Assembly: GCA_947462175.1 (NCBI GenBank)
Contig: CANHOE010000190.1
Location: 1-5,656 of the forward strand
Length of the DNA: 5,656 nucleotides
Direction: 5' to 3'
Source of the DNA: Burkholderiales bacterium
Lineage (GTDB): Bacteria; Pseudomonadota; Gammaproteobacteria; Burkholderiales; Burkholderiaceae_C
A program made the position numbers and the translations under genes. Shown here piece after piece: positions 1-5,656 of this stretch. Under the pieces are notes generated by a model. That model was not told the DNA's origin. It ran no database searches and was given only the letters and a program-made list of their open reading frames with translations. Within the stretch, counting starts at the first letter, position 1. The number at the start of each line of letters is the position of its first letter.

Positions 1-203
1 GGCAGCGCCACCAACACATCGCGCACCTCGGCAATGTAGGCATTGCCCGCCAGTTCCTTGCGCGAGAAGTCGATCGAGATGTATTTCTCGTTGATCAGGA
101 TGCCGGAGATGTAGATGACCGCCGTCAAGTCGAGCAGGTAGATCAGCAGCAGCTTGCGCCCCACCGGGAGCTGGCCGATCGCGCGCAACAGATAGGTCGT
201 CAT
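1..203 (-). CDS. N-terminus of a membrane-anchored sensor/signalling protein (partial)
   Basis: The open frame begins at an ATG (201-203, complement) and runs off the left edge without a stop, giving 67 residues that start MTTYLLRAIGQLPVGRKLLL. A short cytoplasmic, basic N-terminus leads into one hydrophobic segment (about residues 17-37). It is followed by a polar helical stretch with INEKYISIDFSRKELAGNAY (38-57). A K-E-x2-G-x2-Y pattern just after the first membrane helix is common in betaproteobacterial methyl-accepting chemotaxis proteins, GGDEF diguanylate cyclases and hybrid sensor kinases, where it starts a periplasmic helical sensing domain. The output domain lies outside the window, so which of these it is cannot be decided. 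No clear Shine-Dalgarno sequence precedes the ATG, and no better in-frame start is visible nearby. It begins 37 nt after the carbonic anhydrase stop on the same strand and may be co-transcribed with it. Confidence 0.7.
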   Translation of the reverse strand, partial: MTTYLLRAIGQLPVGRKLLLIYLLDLTAVIYISGILINEKYISIDFSRKELAGNAYIAEVRDVLVAL

Positions 204-240
204 GAGCGGCGGGGGCGTGACGAGTGGCGGGGATTCATGT

Positions 241-1263
241 TCAGTTCGACTCTTTGATGATTCGACCGTGCAAGGCCTGGATCGGTCGTGCATTCATCGG
301 GTACAGCCGCGTGAAGATGGCCAGCTGCTCGGGCGAAATGGCCACCGGCGTTTTCATCACCATCCACAGCACGCCTTCCTTGCATGGCGGTGTGGTCAGC
401 GAGCCCATGTACGTGTAATAGCGGCGGTCGCTCGGCAGCAGCGCGGTCAGATCGATCTTGCCCTTGGCAGCCACCTCGTCGCCCTTCTCCAGCGGGAGGT
501 TGTTCCATACGGCCTGCACCACCGGTTGCGCGCTGCCGCGCTCGAGCAACACCGCAACCATCGCAAGCCTGCCGTCCGCGCTCTTGTGGAGCAGGTGAGC
601 CACCATGTCGAAGGGCTTGCCGTCGATGCGCTCCTCGGACGGTCGATGAAAGTGGAACTGCACCAGGTCGTAGTGCCGGCCGAGCACCTCGATGGTGTTG
701 CCGGGTGTGACGTTGACCTGCACCGTGTGGCCGTTATCGACCACGCGGAAGCCACTGGGCCGGTAGTCGAACTGCACCGCTTCGAGGTCGACCTTGATGC
801 CGTCGGTGATGTCGATGGGGCTCTGTCGCTGGCCGCTGGCACAGGTGGCGTTTTCTGGGGCCAGTCGGGCCCATTCGCTGGGGCCGTGAGCGCCGTCGTA
901 GGCCCAGGGGGAGGCGTCCGGTGTCGGGGATGCTGCCGACCGCTTGGCGCCGGCCGCGGTCGGTGTTGGCATCGGCATTACCCGGCCGTTCGTCGATGAC
1001 ACACGGGGCGCCGATTTGTCGGCCGCGATGCCAGCAGTCGGGCTATCGGGCGGCGACTTCACCTTCAAGACCCCCGCGGAGGCGCTGGCCACTACCGGCA
1101 CCGGCACCGCGCCGAGCTTCGCGGCCAGCCGTTCGCGAATCGCCTCCATCGGGTCAACCGGTTGCAAGGAACCTGCCTGCGCCATCGGCAGGCCGATGGC
1201 GCAGGTCACCACGGCGCACAGGCGCAGGGCGAAAGCAGACAGTTGATGACGGGACAGCAGCAC
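241..1263 (-). CDS. Alpha-class carbonic anhydrase, secreted, with long N-terminal linker
   Basis: This zinc enzyme interconverts CO2 and bicarbonate, most likely in the periplasm. I start it at the GTG at 1263 (340 aa) because AGGAG lies 8 nt upstream; a GTG at 1272, three codons earlier, would abut that site. Residues 1-30 look like a signal peptide (hydrophobic core, then LPMAQA and a small residue). Residues 31-118 are a Pro/Ala/Ser-rich, probably disordered linker, unusual for the family. The catalytic domain spans about 119-340. Zinc ligands are His204 and His206 (QFHFHRPSEE) and His223 (MVAHLLH), with the 17-residue spacing typical of bacterial alpha enzymes. Also present are the gatekeeper Glu210, proton-shuttle His179 (NGHTV), Tyr122 and Thr290-Thr291 (GSLTTPP). 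Cys141 and Cys294 match the disulfide usual in secreted bacterial forms. All catalytic residues are intact, so it should be active. It lies 81 nt downstream of the MFS gene. Confidence 0.95.
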   Translation of the reverse strand: MLLSRHQLSAFALRLCAVVTCAIGLPMAQAGSLQPVDPMEAIRERLAAKLGAVPVPVVASASAGVLKVKSPPDSPTAGIAADKSAPRVSSTNGRVMPMPTPTAAGAKRSAASPTPDASPWAYDGAHGPSEWARLAPENATCASGQRQSPIDITDGIKVDLEAVQFDYRPSGFRVVDNGHTVQVNVTPGNTIEVLGRHYDLVQFHFHRPSEERIDGKPFDMVAHLLHKSADGRLAMVAVLLERGSAQPVVQAVWNNLPLEKGDEVAAKGKIDLTALLPSDRRYYTYMGSLTTPPCKEGVLWMVMKTPVAISPEQLAIFTRLYPMNARPIQALHGRIIKESN

Positions 1264-1271
1264 GGCGGACA

Positions 1272-1276
1272 CTCCT
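1272..1276 (-). promoter_or_regulatory. Ribosome binding site deciding the carbonic anhydrase start
   Basis: The minus strand reads AGGAG here, followed by TGTCCGCC and then GTG at 1263. An 8-nt spacing is near ideal, whereas the upstream GTG at 1272 overlaps the motif. This favours the shorter, 340-residue product. Confidence 0.65.
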
Positions 1277-1344
1277 GGGAAAAACCCGAGGGACTTTCCG
1301 GGGTATCGGTACCAGCCCGCCTGGCTTGAGTCGGCCCGCGCAAT

Positions 1345-2550
1345 TCAGGCCAGCCGTGCCTCGACCCAGTACCACGCGATCAGACCTGTGGCCATCAAAA
1401 CGACCGCCCCAACGGCCAGAGCCACCGTCGAATGCATGACCCATGGCGCCATCAACCCAGCGACCAGACCGCTGGACACGCTGCCGATGCAGGCTTGCAA
1501 GGACGAGGCCATGCCGCGCCGCTCAGGGGCCTGGTCGAGCACCATCAGCGTGACCACCGGCACCATCAGCGCCCAGCCGAAGGAGTAGAGGCCGATCGGC
1601 CACATCGCCCACCAGGCACTCGCGCCAAAGGCCAGATTCAGTGCGAGATTCAACAGCGAGACCACCGCCATGATCGCGAACCCCAGGTTGACCTGCTGCT
1701 TCCCCGGCATGCGGCCTGCCAGACGCCCCGACAGGAACGCGCCGCCCATGATGCCGGCAATGGTGATCAGAAAGAGCACGAAGAAGTGCTGAGGCGGCAA
1801 CCCGAGGTGCTCGCCCAGGAATACCGGCGCCGACAGCACATACAGAAACATGCCGTTGAAGGGCACGCCAGCGGCCAGCGCCAGAGCCAGGAACTGCCCG
1901 CTGCTGCCGAGATCGGCGTAGCCGCGAAACAGATGCCGCAGGTTCAGCGGCTGGCGTTGGGTCGGGTGCAGCGATTCCGGCAACAGCCGGTGGTTGGCGA
2001 CCCAGAGCGCCGCACCGATCGCGCTCAGGAACCAGAAAATCGCCTGCCAGCCGATGTACACGAACAGCAGCCCGCCCACCAGCGGCGCGATGGCGGGCGC
2101 GATGCCGAAATAGATCGTCACCTGCGACATCACCCGCTGCGCATCGGCCGGCAGGAACATGTCGCGAATCACCGCGCGTGACACCACGATGCCGGCGCCC
2201 GCTGCCATGCCCTGCAGCGCGCGAAAGAACACCAGCGGACCGATGTGCGACGACAGCGCGCAACCGACCGACGCCAACGTGAACACCGCCACGCCCCAAA
2301 GCACCACCGGCCGCCGCCCCAGGCTGTCCGACAGCGCGCCGTGGAACAGGTTCATCACTGCGAAGCCGAACAGGTAGGCCGAGAGCGTCTGCTGCATCTC
2401 CACCGGCGTGGCGCCGATCGAAGTCGCAATGCCGCTGAAAGCCGGCAGGTAGGTATCGATCGAGAACGGGGCGACCATGCCCAGGCACGCAAGCAGCGCC
2501 GCCAGCGCCCAGCGCGGCCGGCGCCAGAGCGTGGAAGCGTCAGGGTTCAT
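1345..2550 (-). CDS. Bcr/CflA-family multidrug efflux MFS transporter
   Basis: This is a 401-residue inner-membrane protein of the major facilitator superfamily, drug:H+ antiporter type with 12 expected membrane helices. It resembles the Bcr/CflA group (bicyclomycin, chloramphenicol or sulfonamide efflux). The first helix carries the family-typical FSIDTYLPAF (29-38). MFS motif A is seen at GALSDSLGRRP (71-81), motif B at FRALQGMAAGAG (109-120, Arg110) and a motif C-like helix at GIAPAIAPLVGGLL (149-162). A degenerate second motif A, GRLAGRMPGK (275-284), marks the second half. Length is normal and nothing looks broken. The frame stays open for 49 codons upstream to 2697, but that stretch is the 3' part of rnpB, so I take the ATG at 2550, which puts a short polar tail before helix 1. 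Only a weak GGAC-type site precedes it. Substrate is unknown from sequence. It begins about 50 nt after rnpB. Confidence 0.92.
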   Translation of the reverse strand: MNPDASTLWRRPRWALAALLACLGMVAPFSIDTYLPAFSGIATSIGATPVEMQQTLSAYLFGFAVMNLFHGALSDSLGRRPVVLWGVAVFTLASVGCALSSHIGPLVFFRALQGMAAGAGIVVSRAVIRDMFLPADAQRVMSQVTIYFGIAPAIAPLVGGLLFVYIGWQAIFWFLSAIGAALWVANHRLLPESLHPTQRQPLNLRHLFRGYADLGSSGQFLALALAAGVPFNGMFLYVLSAPVFLGEHLGLPPQHFFVLFLITIAGIMGGAFLSGRLAGRMPGKQQVNLGFAIMAVVSLLNLALNLAFGASAWWAMWPIGLYSFGWALMVPVVTLMVLDQAPERRGMASSLQACIGSVSSGLVAGLMAPWVMHSTVALAVGAVVLMATGLIAWYWVEARLA

Positions 2551-2599
2551 CGGGTCCGTTCGGTCAGCGCAGACACCGCGGAGGCGCCTGCCGAAAATT

Positions 2600-2950
2600 A
2601 GTGTGAAGCGAGCCGATAGGCCGGATTCTGTGCAGCAGAGCGGGCTTGCGCCCGTCCTGCCGTGACCGCCATTCCTCTGGGCCGTGCATCGCTGCACGGC
2701 TCGATGCCACCTACCCGCCAGCTCCGCGGAGCCACATCAACGCTGGCCTATTTGGTGTTGCTGCGCGCAGAGATTGCTCGTTTCACCCGAAGCCCGGGCC
2801 TTGCGGCCCGAACCCCGACTCGTCTCTGTAGCTCTGATCCTCACCTCGCGGTGGACAGCCGTTAGCTGCTGCGCTGCCCTGTGCAGTCCGGACCTTCCTC
2901 CAGTGCGCCCTTTCGGGACAGTGCACCAGCGACGGTCTGGCTTGCTTCAC
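2600..2950 (-). ncRNA. rnpB: RNase P RNA, class A (rnpB)
   Basis: This is the catalytic RNA that trims tRNA 5' leaders. Conserved blocks on the minus strand are GAGGAAGGTCCGGACTGC near the 5' end, ACACCAAATAGGCC in the middle, GGGTAGGTGGCATCGAGCC, and ACAGAATCCGGCCTATCGGC near the 3' end. Expected helices form. P1 pairs GTGAAGC (2950-2944) with GCTTCAC (2609-2603). P2 pairs GACCGTC with GGCGGTC. P4 pairs GG(U)CCGGA with TCCGGCC and keeps the universally conserved bulged U. A P12-like hairpin has a GCAA loop (2795-2810), and a P18-like hairpin has eight perfect pairs and a GCGA loop (2681-2700). An extra hairpin, CGGGC-GCAA-GCCCG (2641-2654), sits between P2 and P4 as a P19-type stem would. 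The length of about 350 nt is slightly below the 377 nt of E. coli. The 5' end is set by P1 and the promoter; the 3' end is uncertain by a few nucleotides. Confidence 0.96.
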
Positions 2951-2956
2951 CAGCGG

Positions 2957-2962
2957 ATTATC
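2957..2962 (-). promoter_or_regulatory. -10 element of the rnpB promoter
   Basis: The minus strand reads GATAAT, five of six matches to the sigma-70 consensus TATAAT. With six nucleotides (CCGCTG) between it and +1, transcription would start at the G at 2950. That is also the first paired base of helix P1, so the RNA would need little or no 5' trimming. No good -35 hexamer is visible 16-18 nt upstream, where the sequence is a GC-rich hairpin. Confidence 0.6.
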
Positions 2963-2965
2963 TCA

Positions 2966-2981
2966 GGGGCCCGGCGGCCCC
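2966..2981 (-). other. GC-rich perfect hairpin between htpX and rnpB
   Basis: The minus strand reads GGGGCC-GCCG-GGCCCC, a perfect 6-bp stem with a 4-nt loop. It starts 5 nt after the htpX stop codon and ends 3 nt before the rnpB -10 element. No U-tract follows, so it is not a textbook intrinsic terminator. It could still stabilise the 3' end of the htpX transcript or slow polymerase ahead of rnpB. The structure is seen directly; its role is inferred. Confidence 0.45.
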
Positions 2982-2986
2982 AGGGA

Positions 2987-3862
2987 TCACGGGCCCTCGC
3001 GCAGACGTGCAATGCGTTCTTCCATGGGCGGATGCGACGAGAACAGCGCCATCAGGCCACTGGGGCGGGAACTGATGCCCATCGCGGAAAGCGCCTTCGG
3101 CATTTCGCCGGGATCGAGGCCGCCGAGCCGCGCAAGCGCACTGATCATCGGCTGCTTGCGACCAATCAACTGCGCCGAGCCGGCATCGGCGCGGAATTCA
3201 CGCTGGCGCGAAAACCAGGCGACGATGATCGCGGCCAGCACGCCCAGCAGCAGGTCCATCACCACCGTGGTGACATAGTAGCCAACACCAGGGCGTTCGC
3301 TGTTGTTGCGCAAGATGATACGGTCGACCACATAGCCGATCACACGCGACAGGAACACGACGAAGGTGTTCATCACGCCCTGGATCAGCGTCATGGTCAC
3401 CATGTCGCCATTGGCGATGTGGGCCACTTCATGGCCGATCACCGCGTCGACTTCCTCACGCGTCATCGATTGCACCAGGCCGGTCGACACGGCCACCAGC
3501 GCCGAATTCTTGAACGCACCGGTGGCAAATGCGTTGGGGGCACCATCGTAGATCGCAACTTCCGGCATCGTGATACCGGCCTTCTCAGCGGAACGCGCGA
3601 CGCTGGAAACCAGCCAGCGGTGGGTGGGGTCGGGCGAGTCGTTGATGACCTGGGCGCCGGTGGTCCACTTGGCCACTGGCTTGCTGATCAGCAGCGAAAT
3701 GATCGCGCCACCGAAGCCCATTACCAGAGAGAAGCCCAGCAACGCGCCGAGGTTCAGCCCGTTGGCACTCATGAAGCCGTTCAGGCCGAGCAGGTTCACG
3801 GTGATGCCCAGCACCACCATCACGGCAACGTTGGTCAACAGGAACAAGGCAATGCGTTTCAT
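2987..3862 (-). CDS. htpX: Membrane zinc metalloprotease HtpX
   Basis: HtpX is an inner-membrane M48-family endopeptidase that degrades misfolded membrane proteins, working alongside FtsH in stress responses. The 291-residue length is normal. Two N-terminal membrane helices (about 4-26 and 36-60) are followed by a cytoplasmic catalytic part. The zinc motif is HEVAH, with His144, Glu145 and His148, and the third ligand is Glu222 in SRQREFRADAGSA (218-230). Two further hydrophobic segments (about 155-180 and 195-217) lie between them. The family-typical C-terminal SSHPPMEERIARL (275-287) is present. The ATG at 3862 has AAAGGA four nucleotides upstream. It follows the DUF3025 gene by 31 nt and probably shares its transcript. 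All catalytic residues are intact. Confidence 0.97.
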   Translation of the reverse strand: MKRIALFLLTNVAVMVVLGITVNLLGLNGFMSANGLNLGALLGFSLVMGFGGAIISLLISKPVAKWTTGAQVINDSPDPTHRWLVSSVARSAEKAGITMPEVAIYDGAPNAFATGAFKNSALVAVSTGLVQSMTREEVDAVIGHEVAHIANGDMVTMTLIQGVMNTFVVFLSRVIGYVVDRIILRNNSERPGVGYYVTTVVMDLLLGVLAAIIVAWFSRQREFRADAGSAQLIGRKQPMISALARLGGLDPGEMPKALSAMGISSRPSGLMALFSSHPPMEERIARLREGP

Positions 3863-3893
3863 GGTGTCCTTTGAAAACGACGAGACGTGGGGG

Positions 3894-4646
3894 TTATGCG
3901 GTCGGCCCGTCGCTTTTCAAGGTACGCGTCGGCCGGCGAAACACCGCAGCATCGTCGTAGAAGCCGATTTCCTCGTTGGAGTTCCACCAACCGGGCACAC
4001 CGAGCACCGGCAGAGGCAGCCAGGGCTTGCGCGCCAGCGATTCAGCCGTCAAGCGCTCCATTAACCACGCCGCCGGATCAGCCACCTCCAGCGGAACCAC
4101 CCAGACGTGCGCGGTGATCGCCTTGCGTGGCTGCCGCAGCTTTTCGAGCAGCGCATGGCCGAACAGCCGCAGCCTGGCGTCTTGCCACAGCGAGCGATGG
4201 GCGCTGAACAGCCGCGTCCATTCGCGCTGCTGCAGTGCGTCGACCAGCGGCGCAGGCGCTTGCAGCCAGGCCGCGTTCTCGTCGAACAAGGTCAGGGCAT
4301 CCCGGACCGCACCACGCGCCGCGCCGACGCCCGCACGCTCGATCTGTTCAACCTGCATTGCATTCAGGTGCGCCTTCAGACCGGGATGCACCTGCCACAC
4401 CAGCGCGTTGAACAGGTCGTGGGCGTTGCTGCGGGTCGGTACACAGCGAGTGCGGGCAATGAATTTTTCGTAAGGCTCGTCGGCAGGCAGCGCGGACTGA
4501 TCGACGAAGCGCGGCAGCAGATCGCCCGCTCGATTCAAGGCCTCGACCAGCGGCACACCTGCAGCGAGAGCCCGGGTAACGGGCTCACCGATAGCACGGT
4601 ACGGCGCGAGCCATGGTGCGCGCCAATCAATTGCCGGTCCATCCAC
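3894..4646 (-). CDS. DUF3025 family protein, function unknown
   Basis: This is a predicted soluble protein of 250 residues with no signal peptide or membrane helix. I recognise the DUF3025 pattern, found mostly in beta- and gammaproteobacteria. It includes an early DWRAPWLAPYRAIG (8-21), then HDLFNALVWQVHPGLKAHLN (76-95), RDALTLFDEN (115-124), GHALLEKLRQP (163-173) and a C-terminal PLPVLGVPGWW (211-221) followed by FYDDAAVFRRP (229-239). No biochemical role is established to my knowledge, and the conserved His, Asp and Asn residues are only suggestive. The frame is open back to 4814, but that part overlaps the end of the NYN gene and encodes an Arg/Ser-rich shadow. I therefore start at the GTG at 4646, 13 nt after the NYN stop, with a GAGG about 11 nt upstream. 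Close spacing to both neighbours suggests an operon with the NYN gene and htpX. Confidence 0.88.
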   Translation of the reverse strand: MDGPAIDWRAPWLAPYRAIGEPVTRALAAGVPLVEALNRAGDLLPRFVDQSALPADEPYEKFIARTRCVPTRSNAHDLFNALVWQVHPGLKAHLNAMQVEQIERAGVGAARGAVRDALTLFDENAAWLQAPAPLVDALQQREWTRLFSAHRSLWQDARLRLFGHALLEKLRQPRKAITAHVWVVPLEVADPAAWLMERLTAESLARKPWLPLPVLGVPGWWNSNEEIGFYDDAAVFRRPTRTLKSDGPTA

Positions 4647-4659
4647 CGGTGGCTTGACC

Positions 4660-5622
4660 TCAGCCGAGGCCGTCAGCGCTGCCGCCGAGAAAGCGCACCG
4701 ATTCCGGCTTGTCCACCGGCAGCAATGCGAAATGCGCTTCGAGCTTCTTGAAGAAAGAAGTGGTCTTGCCGCTCTTGGTGAGGAGACCACGCTCGCGCAG
4801 CGCCACCGCCACACCGTTCAGGCGCACCGGGGTACCGCCCCGCAGGTCGGGGCAGGCTTGAAGCACCGCGTCGACCGCCGCAGGCAGGGCCTGGGCAACG
4901 GATGGCGCTGCGGGTACGGCAGGCGCCACCTTCACGGCCGGTCGACGCCGTGACTTCGCTTCGCGGGTCGGAGCGGCACTGGCCACAACGGGCTCATCCA
5001 CCAAACTGGTGGCAACCACAGCGGCCACTGGCAGCGGCGCAGGAATCGCAACCCGCGATCGAGGCGCACGCCCGCGCGCAGGTGCAGGTGTCTCGGCGGC
5101 GACCGATGGCGCAACCGGTGGTGGCGCGACGATGGGCTCGCGACGACCGACCGGGCGGGCTGGCGCCCGGCCAGCTGGCTTCGCCTTGTTCAGCCCGACT
5201 ACCTCGAATCGGTCGTAGACCCGCTCATAGTCACGCTCGATGTCACGCCCCGATTTGCCCTGCTGGCCATACCCCGTGACGCGGCAGCCCAGTTCGCGCA
5301 AGCGAACGATCAGCGGCGAGTAGTCCATGTCCGACGACACGATCACCACCTCCTCGACCGGCTGCCGCAGCATCAGCTCGACGGCGTCGATTGCCATCGC
5401 AATATCGGTCGCGTTGGGCCCGGCGAAGGTGCTGGGCAGGAAGCGGATCGCATGGTCGCGGCAGACTTCGGCGAACTCGGCGGCCTTCTGCACGCTGCCG
5501 TAAGCGCGCCGATGCTGCAGGCGTTCGCCACTGAGTTCCAGCCGCCGCATGATCTGTCTCAGCACGTCGACGGAAACGTTGTCGGCATCGATCAGCAGCG
5601 CGATGCGGTGGTGGGTGTCCAT
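4660..5622 (-). CDS. NYN-domain putative RNase with C-terminal OST-HTH/LOTUS-like domain
   Basis: This 320-residue protein has three parts. Residues 1-145 form an NYN (LabA/DUF88, PIN-like) domain, a fold associated with metal-dependent RNA cleavage. The acidic residues expected at the active site are visible: Asp12 and Asn15 in LLIDADNVS, Asp73 in NATDIAMAIDA, and Asp98 and Asp100 in VSSDMDYSPL. Residues 147-240 are an Ala/Pro/Arg-rich, probably disordered linker. Residues 245-315 resemble an OST-HTH/LOTUS winged-helix RNA-binding domain (LNGVAVALRERGLLTKSGKT, then FFKKLEAHFALLP). The combination NYN plus OST-HTH is a known bacterial architecture, but its physiological target is not settled. 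The ATG at 5622 begins MDTHHRIALLIDADN, so the NYN strand starts at the usual distance; only a weak GGA precedes it. It is the first gene of the probable cluster with DUF3025 and htpX. RNase activity is inferred from the family. Confidence 0.92.
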   Translation of the reverse strand: MDTHHRIALLIDADNVSVDVLRQIMRRLELSGERLQHRRAYGSVQKAAEFAEVCRDHAIRFLPSTFAGPNATDIAMAIDAVELMLRQPVEEVVIVSSDMDYSPLIVRLRELGCRVTGYGQQGKSGRDIERDYERVYDRFEVVGLNKAKPAGRAPARPVGRREPIVAPPPVAPSVAAETPAPARGRAPRSRVAIPAPLPVAAVVATSLVDEPVVASAAPTREAKSRRRPAVKVAPAVPAAPSVAQALPAAVDAVLQACPDLRGGTPVRLNGVAVALRERGLLTKSGKTTSFFKKLEAHFALLPVDKPESVRFLGGSADGLG

Positions 5623-5656
5623 GCAGGGTCCAGGTTCAGGCGATCAGGCGCCAGGA

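Noticed and set aside
202..999. A 265-codon plus-strand frame over the carbonic anhydrase
   Set aside because: It is antisense to a gene with a complete catalytic residue set and has no recognisable domain.
1432..2181. A 249-codon plus-strand frame
   Set aside because: It lies opposite the MFS transporter and encodes a Gln/Arg/His-rich sequence with no family features; the minus-strand protein has clear MFS motifs.
1523..2488. A 321-codon minus-strand frame in another register within the MFS gene
   Set aside because: Its translation is Arg/Gly/His-rich with no hydrophobic periodicity, so it is a frame-shifted reading of the real transporter.
2551..2697. A 49-codon N-terminal extension of the MFS transporter
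   Set aside because: Most of it overlaps the 3' end of rnpB, and its Cys/Arg/Gly-rich sequence does not resemble an MFS N-terminus; the ATG at 2550 gives a normal length.
2684..3874. A 396-codon open frame on the plus strand
   Set aside because: It is antisense to htpX and rnpB, and its product is a His/Gln/Arg-rich, unstructured-looking sequence typical of a GC-rich shadow frame; htpX opposite is unmistakable.
4921..5170. Repeated Ala/Pro/Arg codons in the NYN gene considered as a DNA repeat
   Set aside because: The compositional bias does not form units of fixed length; it is a low-complexity protein linker rather than a tandem repeat.
5636..5656. A possible C-terminus (SWRLIA, then TGA) of an upstream minus-strand gene at the right edge
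   Set aside because: Only six codons are visible, too few to separate from chance, although an upstream gene ending here would fit the operon-like spacing.

Overview
The window is a GC-rich piece of bacterial chromosome in which all recognised genes lie on the minus strand. Codon use, the alpha-carbonic anhydrase, the Bcr/CflA-type transporter, the DUF3025 protein, HtpX and the class A RNase P RNA together suggest a betaproteobacterium, probably Burkholderiales. That placement is an inference from gene content and protein style, not from a database match. I see no transposase, integrase, CRISPR array, tRNA, rRNA or sign of recent transfer.

In transcription order (high to low coordinates) the layout is as follows. 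(1) An NYN-domain putative RNase with a C-terminal OST-HTH/LOTUS-like domain (5622-4660). (2) A DUF3025 protein of unknown function starting 13 nt after it (4646-3894). (3) The membrane zinc protease HtpX (3862-2987). These three are tightly spaced and probably form one operon. (4) rnpB, the RNase P RNA (2950-2600), with a good -10 element exactly where a leaderless start at helix P1 requires it. (5) A Bcr/CflA-family drug-resistance MFS transporter (2550-1345). (6) A secreted alpha-class carbonic anhydrase with an unusually long low-complexity linker after its signal peptide (1263-241). (7) The first 67 residues of a membrane-anchored signalling protein (chemoreceptor, GGDEF protein or sensor kinase) running off the left edge (203-1).

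Most genes are housekeeping or envelope functions: RNA processing (rnpB, perhaps the NYN protein), inner-membrane protein quality control (HtpX), export of toxic compounds (MFS) and periplasmic CO2/bicarbonate conversion (carbonic anhydrase). The least described part is the NYN/OST-HTH-DUF3025-htpX cluster, where a putative RNase and a protein of unknown function sit directly upstream of a stress-related membrane protease. There is no gene-free stretch longer than 300 bases; the longest non-protein stretch (2551-2986) is almost entirely rnpB.
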